A DNA stretch of 33,713 nt, taken from assembly GCA_016936275.1 (NCBI GenBank), contig JAFGPJ010000238.1, positions 1-33,713 on the forward strand, read 5' to 3'. The notes below the pieces were generated by a model that was given only the letters and a program-made list of their open reading frames with translations, had not been told where the DNA came from and made no database searches. Within the stretch, counting starts at the first letter, position 1; the number at the start of each line of letters is the position of its first letter. Both the position numbers and the translations under genes were made by a program. Positions 14,868-24,019 of the stretch are shown in pieces. The DNA comes from Sedimentisphaerales bacterium (GTDB lineage Bacteria; Planctomycetota; Phycisphaerae; Sedimentisphaerales; Anaerobacaceae).

Positions 14868-15299
14868 TTACTCCCATTTTCTCGTATCCATTCTGAAATC
14901 TACGGCTTGCGGTCTCGGCGCAACAGCTTTAATGGTAAAGGGTGATTTACCCATTGCCGACATCGGCAGCCACACACTTGTTTTCGTTTCAATCACAATT
15001 CCATCCGCATCCAGCCATTCGATTCTGTATCTGAAGCGTCTGGTGTTATACGATTCGTTCCGTCCATTAACATAAAGCTCAAGAAAGCCGGCGTCATTTC
15101 TTCTGGTAACGGCTTGGTTAACCTCGATTCCTTCGCCGATCAGCGCACTGAAAGCATGTGTGACCGGCCTGGTGACAATATTGCTTCCGGCCGTATCACT
15201 TCCAACTTCTTCTCTGAGATGGACTTTCGGTTCATCGTGTTTATAACAACCGGAAGCGAAGACAATCAATCCAACCAATATTATTTCTAACTTTTTCAT
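14868..15299 (-). CDS. YcfL-like lipoprotein (DUF1425)
   Basis: A 143-residue lipoprotein (lipobox FASGC, Cys18) with a beta-sandwich pattern: NQAVTRRNDAGFLELYVNGRN and FRYRIEWLDADGIVIET...W. The pattern and its place next to an lpoB-like gene fit the YcfL/DUF1425 family, which neighbours lpoB in enterobacteria. Function unknown; thought to be part of an envelope assembly. GGAG lies 7 nt before the ATG. Second gene of the operon, 28 nt after the COG3014-like gene. Confidence 0.7.
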   Translation of the reverse strand: MKKLEIILVGLIVFASGCYKHDEPKVHLREEVGSDTAGSNIVTRPVTHAFSALIGEGIEVNQAVTRRNDAGFLELYVNGRNESYNTRRFRYRIEWLDADGIVIETKTSVWLPMSAMGKSPFTIKAVAPRPQAVDFRMDTRKWE

Positions 15300-15327
15300 G
15301 ACAAATCTCCATTAACATTAATATTAA

Positions 15328-16719
15328 CTAATATGTTATCAGGTCGAGGACCTGTTTTGACTGCTTCAGCGGTATTCTAACATAGACAATCGCATTCCTG
15401 CAAGCGGGTATTTCCACCGGGAAAGATTCACCACCCGGTGGTTCTATTGTTATTTTCCTGTCGGGCGGTATTGGCAATCTTGCGACCTGGAAATTCTTCG
15501 GCAACGTAGTCCAGATTCTGACGTCAGCGGCGGTTGTGGCCATTGAATAGACAGTAGCAAGCAGGGATACAATCTTCGGTGAGGAGCTGTCTTTTTTGTC
15601 CAGGGCGTATTGAGCCACCGCCTTTGCCGTCGCGGAGATTATGGCTCTGGTCAAAATCCCCTTAAAATCTTTGCTGAACTCCGTCTGCACGACTCGGTCC
15701 ATATTTGCAACCATCTGCGTATTATAATTTTTACCGTCAGCCCCGATCGACAAGTAAGGATAAACCTGCTCCCTGAATTTGAGCATTGGCAGAGCGATCC
15801 CGAAGTATTTCACCTGGTCCGATGCGATAAACAGAGGTATATCGATTCTAAATTCTTCCTTAACAGGCCCCAGGCCGTTTTCGAATACTACCCAGACGGT
15901 ATCTTTCAACTCCGCTTGACCGTCGAGAACCTTTTCAGTAACAGCCAGGTCCCGCGCAATGTATTCGTTATCTTTGACCATTCCACAAGATTCTTTGAGG
16001 AAAGTTACGGCTTTTGAATGGTCGCCAATAAGATTGAAAAATACTCCGGCAATGTATGTCGTGAGGGGATTGACGAAGTCGGGATACGCTTCGAACTCGT
16101 ACAGGCCGGGATATTTGTCATCTATTAACTTATTGATTTGGGGATTATCGACGTTTTTCTTGACCTGCGATCCTTCTTTTTCCTGTTCCTTGTCCAATTC
16201 ATTTTGAAGCTTCTTTATTTCTCCGGCGAATATCTCCTTTGCCCTTCTTTGCCGGTCGAGGGCCCTGTTGAATTCTACCCGCGCCTGATCGTTTTCACCG
16301 AGGGCCATAAAATTCAAGGCTTTGTAAGTATTGACCATTATGCCGTCGTATTCCTCACCCAGGTAAGGGATGATATTCTCATTAACGGCAATTGCAGCTA
16401 CAGAATCGGCTGCTGCATTTTGATAATCGAAATAGTTTAGCATCTCTTCCGATCTATCAAAATTATTGTTACTTTCCTGGTAATTTTGTCTCAATCTTTC
16501 AAGCGTGCCGAGCTGTAATGTCCATAATAGATCTTCTTTTTTAGGATTTTTACTTTTGCTGACTTTAGACCGGGCGAATTCTATTGATTTTTCATAATCG
16601 GAATTTTTGAAATATTCGCCAAAGGTGCTGAGCTGGCTTTTAGGTGCGTTGCACCCGGCAAAAAAAGAAAAAAGCAAGACGAATAGAAATAAACGATTTT
16701 TAACAGGGTCTCTGTTCAT
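15328..16719 (-). CDS. COG3014-like lipoprotein with TPR-like repeats
   Basis: About 463 residues from ATG 16719, chosen because the lipoprotein signal MNRDPVKNRLFLFVLLFSFF then AGC (Cys23) follows directly; the open frame extends 16 codons further upstream to 16767 without a ribosome site. The first half is helical with TPR-like pairs (SDYEKSIEFARSKV, ALGENDQARVEFNRALDRQR), and a charged coiled-coil stretch at about 165-200. The second half is rich in beta strands. It matches my memory of the COG3014 family, found with lpoB and ycfL homologues. First gene of the four-gene operon, divergent from 16943; the 223 bp between have no clear promoter that I can mark. Confidence 0.6.
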   Translation of the reverse strand: MNRDPVKNRLFLFVLLFSFFAGCNAPKSQLSTFGEYFKNSDYEKSIEFARSKVSKSKNPKKEDLLWTLQLGTLERLRQNYQESNNNFDRSEEMLNYFDYQNAAADSVAAIAVNENIIPYLGEEYDGIMVNTYKALNFMALGENDQARVEFNRALDRQRRAKEIFAGEIKKLQNELDKEQEKEGSQVKKNVDNPQINKLIDDKYPGLYEFEAYPDFVNPLTTYIAGVFFNLIGDHSKAVTFLKESCGMVKDNEYIARDLAVTEKVLDGQAELKDTVWVVFENGLGPVKEEFRIDIPLFIASDQVKYFGIALPMLKFREQVYPYLSIGADGKNYNTQMVANMDRVVQTEFSKDFKGILTRAIISATAKAVAQYALDKKDSSSPKIVSLLATVYSMATTAADVRIWTTLPKNFQVARLPIPPDRKITIEPPGGESFPVEIPACRNAIVYVRIPLKQSKQVLDLITY

Positions 16720-16942
16720 ATCAATACTTTTCGTTGTAAACCGACAAAATAAAAGATAATTTGCCATAAATTAACGCTGGTTCTACGACAAATCAAGGAT
16801 AATTTGGCTTATTACCAATATGCATATCACACCTTTTTCAAATCGCGTATTTGATTGAGACCCTTCCAATCTTCCGATCCGTTCTGCAATTGTTGGATTT
16901 TTCTTTGACGTCTATTCTGTATTTGATTATTTTTATCAGGTT

Positions 16943-17305
16943 ATGAAACGAGTTAAACACAATAATTCCGGTACCGCAGCGGTAACTTTGATTTTTCTCG
17001 TAATTATCGCGGCTGTTACCTTATCGATTGTCAGGCATTTCTGGGCCGACTCAACAAATGAGTATTTCGACGGACTTATCTCAGTTTACATTATGGAAAA
17101 GGAAGACCTCAACGAGGATGATCACGACAGGCTAAGAAAACAACTGCTCGAAGACGGCCTCTTTATAAAGATGCAAAGATGGAATAAAGAAAGTTTCGTC
17201 AAGGATAGAGAGCTTTATAATGAGATGATAATTGTCCGTGACCGGCGCCAGATGAAAAAAGAGGAAGCTGAAAGTACAGTCATTGAAACTATGATTAATC
17301 TTTAA
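16943..17305 (+). CDS. Small protein with one N-terminal membrane segment, unknown function
   Basis: A 120-residue protein with a single membrane segment at about 12-28 (AVTLIFLVIIAAVTLSI) and a charged, mostly helical tail with many Asp, Glu and Arg. The N-terminus (RVKHNNSGTAAVTLIF) is slightly like a class III pilin-type or TadE-like leader but lacks a recognisable cleavage motif. No strong ribosome site. I do not recognise the family. Confidence 0.5.
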   Translation: MKRVKHNNSGTAAVTLIFLVIIAAVTLSIVRHFWADSTNEYFDGLISVYIMEKEDLNEDDHDRLRKQLLEDGLFIKMQRWNKESFVKDRELYNEMIIVRDRRQMKKEEAESTVIETMINL

Positions 17306-17552
17306 TAATTCCCACGCTACTCATCGATGAATATCTTGCCCGTACCTCATAGAGCAGTCATAATTCTATGCTTTTTACATAGGTAGATTTACAATCGAAG
17401 AATTATCCTTATGTACCATATTAACCGCGATAAATTAAATTTATAACAACTTTAGGAATCCTGATATTCACAGTTTAAAGGTTATTTCTTATTTCATGTG
17501 CTTATGAGGTCGTAATTTTATGTCTACATGTAAATTAACAGCAACTAAAATA

Positions 17553-17580
17553 TTTGATTTGTCGTCTAATATAGTATAAT
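17553..17580 (+). promoter_or_regulatory. Possible promoter of the ECF sigma gene
   Basis: TTTGAT (17553-17558) and a perfect TATAAT (17575-17580) are 16 nt apart, 38 nt before the sigma-factor ATG. The rest of the 312-bp gap 17306-17617 is A+T-rich and holds no gene that I can see. Confidence 0.4.
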
Positions 17581-17617
17581 AGTAGTGATTCCATTATTCT
17601 TAACTGTTGCTTGAGTT

Positions 17618-18229
17618 ATGGCCGAAAAATATGCAAAACTAAGTGATGCTGAACTTCTCGCCCGTTATTCAGCCGGCGAAGAAGCCGCATTTCGAGAGAT
17701 TGTAAGTCGTTACAAAAACAGTCTTTACGCATTTCTGAGGCAATTTCTAAACCGGCATGATCTTGTCGAGGACGTCTTTCAGGAGACGTTTTTACAGTTG
17801 TTTGCCAGCAGGGACAGCTTCGATACAAATCGGCCTTTACGTCCGTGGCTTTTCACAATAGCCGCAAATAAGGCAAAAGATGCCCTGAGAAAATGGCAAC
17901 GAACTTCCGCTGTATCGATAGGCACTATGGCGGATTCGCAGGATTTGTCATTTGATGATATGCTAAATACCGTTACTTCTGATAATACAATGCCTTACGA
18001 TGAGCTTCAAAAGGGCGAAACATCAAATAGGGTTGGACAGATTATAGCGGATATGCCGGAAAATCTGCGAGAAATATTGATTTTGGCATATTTTCAGAGA
18101 TTTTCTTACAAACAAATGGCAGATATTTTAAGTATACCTATCGGAACGGTTAAAAGTAGGTTGCATACAGCCGTCGGACGTTTTGCGAAAGAGTGGAAAA
18201 CATCAGTTGGGAGCAAAGAATTCAAATGA
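17618..18229 (+). CDS. ECF-type RNA polymerase sigma factor
   Basis: A 203-residue sigma-70 family protein with region 2 at about 22-95 (FREIVSRYKNSLYAFLRQF, LVEDVFQETFLQLF, PWLFTIAANKAKDALRK) and region 4 at about 138-192 (MPENLREILILAYFQRFSYKQMADILSIPIGTVKSRLH). It has the size of ECF factors, which direct transcription of cell-envelope or stress genes. The stop TGA overlaps the ATG of the next gene by the ATGA arrangement, so the two are translationally coupled; the neighbour is the likely anti-sigma partner. Confidence 0.95.
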   Translation: MAEKYAKLSDAELLARYSAGEEAAFREIVSRYKNSLYAFLRQFLNRHDLVEDVFQETFLQLFASRDSFDTNRPLRPWLFTIAANKAKDALRKWQRTSAVSIGTMADSQDLSFDDMLNTVTSDNTMPYDELQKGETSNRVGQIIADMPENLREILILAYFQRFSYKQMADILSIPIGTVKSRLHTAVGRFAKEWKTSVGSKEFK

Positions 18230-19263
18230 CCCCGCTTAATAGCGATCAGAAAGAGATTATATTTGATTATTGTTTAGGCTTAACATCTCCTGAACAAACG
18301 ATTGAAGCAGAAACGTTGATCTCCACTAACAAACAAGCCGCAGAAATTCATTCCAGAATCAAAGCCACACTCAATCCGCTAAACAGCATAGAACCTGAAT
18401 TCTGTCCGGATTCTCTGGTGGATCGTACAGTTTGGCGGCTAAACAGCATGGCAAATTCAAGTCAGGATCAGCTACAGAAACTGCTTGCCAGCGAACAAAA
18501 CCGGGAATTTACAGCAATAAATCGACTCGGAACGGGCTTATGGAGACGATTAGCAACAGCAGCGGTATTGATGATTGTAGGCAGTCTTCTGGTCACAACC
18601 TTTAGAGTCGTAACTGGCTATGCCCGTTATCATTCTTTGCTTCAGCAATGCCAGATGCAGCAGAGCAACATTTTCCAGGGTTTGTATAATTATATCAACG
18701 ACCATGATGGTCAACACCCGGCAGTTGCAACCTCGACAGGCGATTTCTGGTGGAAGGTGGGTGACCAGGGCGATGCGAACCAATCCAATACACGCCGTAT
18801 CTATCTTCTGGTAAAAGAAGGCTATACTAAGCCGGCCCTTTTTGTATGTCCGGCATGTGAACGCGGCGAAAAACTTGATTTGAATCAATCACAGCTTAGT
18901 AAACTAAAGGATTTTCCCGGCAGAAGGTATGTTACATACAGTTTCCAGATTAATTGCCAGCGGACCAGCAATGTTAAGTTGCTTTGTAGAAGAACTCTAA
19001 TGGCAGATTGGAATCCACTTTTTGAAAAATTGCCCGATGACTACTCTAAGCAATTGAATCTTCGACTTAATAAGCAGTTGTTAAGTCTTAACAGCAACAA
19101 TCACAAACGTCGCGGACAAAACGTTTTATTTGGTGATGGACGCGTTGAGTATCTAAAAACACGCTTCATCGATACAGATGATATTTACACATTACGGGAC
19201 ACGGACATCTATCAGGGCTGTGAGTTGCCTTCCTGCGAAACGGACTTCTTCCTTGCTCCATAA
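18226..19263 (+). CDS. Membrane anti-sigma-like protein with DUF1559-like C-terminal domain
   Basis: A 345-residue protein. The first 90 residues are soluble and acidic (SDQKEIIFDYCLGLTSPEQ), as in anti-sigma domains; a membrane segment lies at about 101-122 (RLATAAVLMIVGSLLVTTF). The outer part has QSNIFQGLYNYINDHDGQHPA, a CPAC pair and, near the end, QNVLFGDGRVEYLKT followed by DTDIYQGCELPS, which are typical of the prepilin-type DUF1559 proteins of planctomycetes. No zinc-binding HxxxCxxC is visible, so it is not a ZAS anti-sigma. I infer regulation of the upstream sigma factor from overlap and topology. ATG 18226 chosen for the ATGA overlap; an in-frame ATG at 18193 is possible. Confidence 0.65.
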   Translation: MTPLNSDQKEIIFDYCLGLTSPEQTIEAETLISTNKQAAEIHSRIKATLNPLNSIEPEFCPDSLVDRTVWRLNSMANSSQDQLQKLLASEQNREFTAINRLGTGLWRRLATAAVLMIVGSLLVTTFRVVTGYARYHSLLQQCQMQQSNIFQGLYNYINDHDGQHPAVATSTGDFWWKVGDQGDANQSNTRRIYLLVKEGYTKPALFVCPACERGEKLDLNQSQLSKLKDFPGRRYVTYSFQINCQRTSNVKLLCRRTLMADWNPLFEKLPDDYSKQLNLRLNKQLLSLNSNNHKRRGQNVLFGDGRVEYLKTRFIDTDDIYTLRDTDIYQGCELPSCETDFFLAP

Positions 19264-19305
19264 GTTCAATTAGCACACAATTTATCTTGATTGTCAATGC
19301 GTGAT

Positions 19306-20178
19306 TCAATTCAAGAGCCCGTAGTCGGTCAATGTCTGCTTTAGAATGCTTTTTTTGTCTTCCAACAGCGGCGTCATAGGCAATCGCAATTCTTCCGATG
19401 ACATATTCAGCATGGCCATCGCAGCCTTGATAGGTATGGGATTTGTTGCTAAGGTAAGCATCCCCTTGCTGAGTGCAAACAGCTTTTTATGCCATTTAAG
19501 GGCCGAGACAAAATCTCCTTCCAGGATCAAATCGGTCATTGCCTTGACGTCGGCCGGCACAATATTCGCCACTACACTTATCACGCCCTTGCCGCCGATC
19601 GATGCTAACGGCAATGTTAGAGAATCATCGCCGGAGATAATGGTTATATCGCATTGAGTCGCAATTTCGCTGGCCTGGTCGAGGCTTCCGCTGGCTTCTT
19701 TAATCGCAACGATGTTATCAAGCTCAGCCAGCCGCGTAATTGTCTCCGGTGTCATTCCTGCCCCGCAACGGCCCGGTATATTGTACAGCACGACCGGCAA
19801 ATCAACCTCTTCTGCTATCGCCTTAAAATGCTCGTAAAAGCCTTCCTGCATAGGCTTGTTGTAATACGGCCCGACCTGCAAGGTCGCATCAGCGCCGACT
19901 TTCTTTGCAAACGCCGTCATCTCAATCGCCTCAGCGGTGCTGTTGGCCCCGGCTCCTGCGATTACGGGGACTTGTCCGCCCACGGTCTTTACGACTCTTT
20001 CGATCACCTTTTTATGCTCATCATAACTTAATGTAGGCGATTCACCAGTAGTTCCAACCGGCACTATACCATCTATGCCGCCTTCCAACTGAAATTCGAT
20101 CAGCTCATCGAGCGTTTCAAAATCTATCGCACCATCTTGAAAGGGTGTTATCAGCGCCACCATTGCTCCTGAAAACAT
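19306..20178 (-). CDS. dapA: 4-hydroxy-tetrahydrodipicolinate synthase DapA
   Basis: A 290-residue TIM-barrel aldolase that condenses pyruvate with aspartate semialdehyde in the lysine/diaminopimelate pathway. Visible are GTTGESPTL (43-50), the catalytic tyrosine Y132 in VLYNIPGRCG, and the Schiff-base lysine K160 in IVAIKEASG. Length is normal. ATG 20178 has AAGGAG 7 nt upstream; the frame is open 9 codons further but without a ribosome site. It follows pdxJ by 44 nt on the same strand. Confidence 0.96.
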   Translation of the reverse strand: MFSGAMVALITPFQDGAIDFETLDELIEFQLEGGIDGIVPVGTTGESPTLSYDEHKKVIERVVKTVGGQVPVIAGAGANSTAEAIEMTAFAKKVGADATLQVGPYYNKPMQEGFYEHFKAIAEEVDLPVVLYNIPGRCGAGMTPETITRLAELDNIVAIKEASGSLDQASEIATQCDITIISGDDSLTLPLASIGGKGVISVVANIVPADVKAMTDLILEGDFVSALKWHKKLFALSKGMLTLATNPIPIKAAMAMLNMSSEELRLPMTPLLEDKKSILKQTLTDYGLLN

Positions 20179-20222
20179 TCTTAATCTCCTTAGTTTACAG
20201 GCCATAAACCATGAAACTATCG

Positions 20223-20948
20223 TTACTTGCTGAATTTATCTATCAGTCTTATCATTTCAGCAGTTGCCTGCCCGATCCCGGCAAAGACCGCCCTTGCTAT
20301 AATACTATGACCAATATTGAACTCGCAAAATCCATTGATGCGCGCCACACCGGCAATATTTCGATATGTCAAGCCGTGCCCCGCATGGACTGTAAGCTTA
20401 TTTTCCATCGCGAGTGCCTTGCCGGCTTCGAGCTCGGTGATTCTCTTATTGACTGCTCGTTTGCCCCTGGCGTTTGCGTACATACCGGTATGTAATTCAA
20501 CGGCATCACAGCCGGTCTCGGCCGAAGCAATAATTTGCTCCTCGTCCGGTGTTATAAAAGTGCTCACCAGAATGCGATTTTTGTGCATTCTTTTAACAAC
20601 ATCGGCAAGACGTTTCTTATATCGAACGCAATCCAGACCCCCTTCTGTCGTCAATTCAGCCCTTTTCTCGGGAACCAATGTAACCTGATCCGGCTTAATA
20701 TCCTCTGCAATTTTTACAATGGATTCGGCCATACACATTTCGAGATTCAGCTTACACGCAACGGTTTCTTTTAGCAGACGAACATCCCGGTCACATATAT
20801 GACGTCTGTCCTGGCGCAGGTGAACGGTAATTCCGTTTGCCCCGGCCAGCTCGCACTGGGACGCCGCCCAAACCGGATCCGGCTCATCGGTCAAACGGGC
20901 CTGCCTGATTGTTGCAACATGGTCGATATTTACATTTAGTACAGCCAT
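20223..20948 (-). CDS. pdxJ: Pyridoxine 5'-phosphate synthase PdxJ
   Basis: A 241-residue TIM-barrel enzyme that makes pyridoxine 5'-phosphate from 1-deoxyxylulose 5-phosphate and 3-amino-1-hydroxyacetone phosphate. The motifs NVNIDHVATIRQAR, DPVWAASQCELAGANGITVH, HLRQDRRHI, ELHTGMYA and VHAGHGLTYRNI are all present. First gene of a pdxJ-dapA pair. Vitamin B6 is the cofactor of SelA, but there is no sign that this link is more than general metabolism. Confidence 0.97.
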   Translation of the reverse strand: MAVLNVNIDHVATIRQARLTDEPDPVWAASQCELAGANGITVHLRQDRRHICDRDVRLLKETVACKLNLEMCMAESIVKIAEDIKPDQVTLVPEKRAELTTEGGLDCVRYKKRLADVVKRMHKNRILVSTFITPDEEQIIASAETGCDAVELHTGMYANARGKRAVNKRITELEAGKALAMENKLTVHAGHGLTYRNIAGVARINGFCEFNIGHSIIARAVFAGIGQATAEMIRLIDKFSK

Positions 20949-21123
20949 TTTCTTGCCCTCGATTTACTTGCTGGATTATATCACTGTATAGTTTCAAGAC
21001 AAGCAAATAAAGGCGGTAAAAATTTCCGGTATTTCTGTTGTGAGATGCCAATAAACCAGGATAATAGAAAAAATACAAAGACAAAGATATAGAAGAGCGG
21101 TTATTAGTTCACGGTAGCAATCT

Positions 21124-21768
21124 ATGAAAGTAAAACTAAACTGGGCCACCCGGATTACGATTTTTCGGATACTGCTGATTATTCCATTTGTAATTTTTAT
21201 GCTCAAGATAAATGATTCGGACCTCAGCGACTTTACCCGGAACGTGATGCGGTACATATCGATTCTCCTGTTTCTGGCGATGGCAGTCAGTGACGGCATT
21301 GACGGCTATCTGGCTCGCAGTAAAAATCAGATTACGAAACTCGGCGCGTTTCTTGACCCGATTGCGGACAAACTGCTCATTACCTGCGCATGCCTTCTCC
21401 TGGCCTCACCAAGAGGCCAGGTAGAGAATTTTCCCCTTCCCCCGACCGTTGTAGTGCTTATAATCGGAAAAGACCTGTTTTTGCTGATAGGTTTTGTGAT
21501 TGTCTATTTGATTACGTCAAAAATCCATATCGCCCCTGTTTTTATAGGCAAACTCGCTACGACATTGCAGTTGTCGATGGTAGCGGGAATTCTGATCGGC
21601 CCCGAAGTTACCATGTTTCTGCCGGGCTGGATTTGGTTCCTGCGGATTCTCTGGTGGTCGGCCGCGGGTACCGCCATTTTAGTAACTCTTATTTACATTC
21701 GCGACGGAAGTCGCTATATTGAAGCCTATGAGCAGAACCTTGTGAACAAAAATGAGATTTCAGAGTAA
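21124..21768 (+). CDS. pgsA: CDP-diacylglycerol-glycerol-3-phosphate 3-phosphatidyltransferase PgsA
   Basis: A 214-residue membrane enzyme that makes phosphatidylglycerophosphate. The CDP-alcohol phosphotransferase motif is complete: D57, D60, G61, A64, R65, G74, D78, D82 (DGIDGYLARSK...LGAFLDPIADK). Several membrane segments follow. It is divergent from pdxJ (175 bp apart) and 54 nt ahead of ribBA. Confidence 0.93.
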   Translation: MKVKLNWATRITIFRILLIIPFVIFMLKINDSDLSDFTRNVMRYISILLFLAMAVSDGIDGYLARSKNQITKLGAFLDPIADKLLITCACLLLASPRGQVENFPLPPTVVVLIIGKDLFLLIGFVIVYLITSKIHIAPVFIGKLATTLQLSMVAGILIGPEVTMFLPGWIWFLRILWWSAAGTAILVTLIYIRDGSRYIEAYEQNLVNKNEISE

Positions 21769-21822
21769 CAACAGAAAGTTACTTTAAATCTTCATTTTGA
21801 TCTCTTAAATTAGGATATACAT

Positions 21823-23064
21823 GTGACAATACAATTTAGCGAAATTCCGGCAGTTCTGGAGGAGCTTCGCCGCGGCAACATGATTGTGCTTGTCGATGCC
21901 GAAGATCGCGAGAACGAGGGCGACCTGGTATGTGCCGCCGAGAAGGTAACTCCCGAGATTATCAACTTCATGGCCAGATTCGGCCGAGGTCTTATTTGCC
22001 TGCCGCTTCTACCCGAGAAATGTGATATGCTTGGCCTGTATCCACAAACCGTAGATAATACGGCACGTTTCGGCACGGCTTTTACGGTAAGTATAGATGC
22101 TGCTGAAGGCATTAAGACAGGTATCAGCACTTCGGACAGGGCACGAACTATTCGAGCGGCGATTGCCGACAATGCAAAGCCAAGCGATCTTGCTCGCCCC
22201 GGCCATATATTCCCGCTGCGTGCCCGCGAAGGCGGTGTGCTGGTACGAGCTGGACAGACCGAAGGAGCGACCGACCTGATGCGCCTGGCGGGCATGAAAC
22301 CTGCCGCTGTTATATGCGAAATTATGAATGATGACGGCTCGATGGCGAGAGTGCCTGAATTGCTTAAATTCTGCGAACAGCACAAACTTAAAATCGTTTC
22401 AATCGCAAAACTGATAGAATATCGCCTGCAGCATGAGAGCCAGATAAAACGCCTTGAGAGCGTTAGATTGCCTACAGATTATGGGGACTTTATGCTAATC
22501 GCATACGACAGCGTTACTTCGCCCGAACCGCATTTGGCTTTATGCAAAGGTGACGTTGGCCGGCTTGACGATAATGGCAGACCCATTGAGCATAACGAGC
22601 CGCTGCTGGTGCGAGTACATTCGGAATGTATGACTGGAGACTTGTTTCATTCACAACGCTGCGAATGTGGTTACCAGTTAGTCACCGCGATGAAAATGAT
22701 CGAACAGGCCGGCAAAGGCGCATTGATTTATTTACGTCAGGAAGGCAGAGGAATCGGCCTGACGAATAAACTGCGGGCTTATAAGCTTCAAGAACAGGGT
22801 TTCGATACTGTTGATGCAAACTTGCAGTTAGGCTTAGGAGTTGACAGGCGTGACTATGGGATTGGCGCACAAATCTGTCGCGACCTGGGACTGAAGGAAA
22901 TTAAAATACTGACCAACAATCCCAAAAAAATTAGCCGTCTTGAGGTTTACGGCATAAAGATTGTTGAGCAAATTCCTCTAAAAGCCAAACCCGGTGAACA
23001 TAACATTAACTATCTGAGAACGAAAAAATACCGCCTTGGTCATTTACTTGATGAGGATTTATAA
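21823..23064 (+). CDS. ribBA: Bifunctional 3,4-dihydroxy-2-butanone-4-phosphate synthase/GTP cyclohydrolase II
   Basis: A 413-residue fusion enzyme for both entry branches of riboflavin synthesis. The N-terminal domain (1-205) has DAEDRENEGDLVCAAEKV and RPGHIFPLRAREGGVLVRAG. The C-terminal domain (about 210-413) has the zinc cysteines of HSECMTGDLFHSQRCECG and the RQEGRGIGL loop. The usual GHTE of the first domain reads GQTE here (Q145). The start is GTG 21823, with TAGGA about 8 nt upstream; no usable ATG lies before codon 19. Confidence 0.96.
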   Translation: MTIQFSEIPAVLEELRRGNMIVLVDAEDRENEGDLVCAAEKVTPEIINFMARFGRGLICLPLLPEKCDMLGLYPQTVDNTARFGTAFTVSIDAAEGIKTGISTSDRARTIRAAIADNAKPSDLARPGHIFPLRAREGGVLVRAGQTEGATDLMRLAGMKPAAVICEIMNDDGSMARVPELLKFCEQHKLKIVSIAKLIEYRLQHESQIKRLESVRLPTDYGDFMLIAYDSVTSPEPHLALCKGDVGRLDDNGRPIEHNEPLLVRVHSECMTGDLFHSQRCECGYQLVTAMKMIEQAGKGALIYLRQEGRGIGLTNKLRAYKLQEQGFDTVDANLQLGLGVDRRDYGIGAQICRDLGLKEIKILTNNPKKISRLEVYGIKIVEQIPLKAKPGEHNINYLRTKKYRLGHLLDEDL

Positions 23065-23127
23065 CCTGTTGGGATTTTACGCCTAATTGCTGGCGGCACA
23101 TGGAAATTTCAATTTAGATTATCAAAA

Positions 23128-23655
23128 ATGAGAATGAAACAATCACGTATTATATCCCGGTTATTATTACTTATACTTTTCTCGGTTAACACTGGTTGCG
23201 AGCAGCCGAAAACGCCTCCGGACATACCTGTTATGAACGATATTAGCCTTGATATGCTCTCCATTTACACAAGTTATGTTCCTGTGAAAATTGACATTAT
23301 GCCGTTGACGGAATTTGTCAGCTCCGGCAGTCCGCAGCTTAAAATTAATATTTATGTTAGTTTAATCGATCCATTCGGCTCCCAGATAAAATCGCCGGGC
23401 ATGTTTCGTTTCGAATTATACGAGTATTTACCGAGATCGTCTGAGCCGAAGGGAAAAAGGGCCATTATTTGGCCTGACATCGATTTAACAGATCCGATTA
23501 CCAATAATAACTACTGGCAGGACTTTTTAAGGGCTTATGAATTCAGTTTGCCTTGCGAGCAGACTAACAGCCAGGATTACATCCTACAGGTAACATGTAT
23601 TTGTCCAAACGGCAAACGTCTTTCATCCGAATTCTCACTTAAAAAACCACAATAG
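23128..23655 (+). CDS. Lipoprotein of unknown function
   Basis: A 175-residue protein with a lipoprotein signal (LLLLILFSVNTGC, Cys24 from ATG 23128). The mature part is a likely beta-sandwich (LKINIYVSLIDPFGSQIK, FRFELYEYLP, DYILQVTCICPNGKRLSSEF). It lacks recognisable catalytic motifs. ATG 23134 is an alternative start; neither has a strong ribosome site. It follows ribBA by 63 nt but a functional link is not evident. Confidence 0.7.
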   Translation: MRMKQSRIISRLLLLILFSVNTGCEQPKTPPDIPVMNDISLDMLSIYTSYVPVKIDIMPLTEFVSSGSPQLKINIYVSLIDPFGSQIKSPGMFRFELYEYLPRSSEPKGKRAIIWPDIDLTDPITNNNYWQDFLRAYEFSLPCEQTNSQDYILQVTCICPNGKRLSSEFSLKKPQ

Positions 23656-23948
23656 TTCCATAAGTCCGGTAAAAAACACCAAAAGTCCCTAATTATCGGC
23701 CATTTTTTATTTGACAAAAGGACAGCTATTTTGATATAAGAAATCATATACAATGTGCAAGGAGCCGGGCTTTCCGGATGCAAGAAGCCTGTACTGTAAT
23801 CTTGTATTTGAATGAATTATGTGGTTTTATAAAGGAAGCAGGTGATGTCAATTCGTGAGGAATCATCATTAGCAAATATAGGCTCAGCATTATCAAGATG
23901 AAATTATTATCGGCTGTCTTTCATGTATGTTTTCGAAGGAGAATCTTT

Positions 23949-23972
23949 ATGTATAAAAAAGGTTTTACTTGA
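23949..23972 (+). other. Short leader ORF MYKKGFT
   Basis: AAGGAG lies 7 nt before ATG 23949; the ORF ends at TGA after seven codons. The same arrangement recurs at 30357-30383 (MLKKGLPD). The peptide looks like the start of a type IV prepilin (KKGFT), but no pilin body follows in either place. Confidence 0.35.
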
Positions 23973-23988
23973 TTTATTGTGCTATGTA

Positions 23989-24019
23989 ATTGGCCGAAAT
24001 AACTGACATTGTGGCCAAT
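23989..24019 (+). repeat. Inverted repeat ATTGGCC-N17-GGCCAAT
   Basis: ATTGGCC (23989-23995) and GGCCAAT (24013-24019) form a perfect 7-bp inverted repeat with a 17-nt interval. The same arms and the same interval length occur at 30397-30427. It may act as an operator or as an RNA hairpin about 55 nt before the start codon. Confidence 0.6.

Noticed and set aside
23763-23794. A cyclic-di-GMP riboswitch in the leader
   Set aside because: AGCCGGG...CCGGATG recalls the end of that aptamer, but the upstream half and the conserved GCAAA/GNRA parts are not present in either leader.
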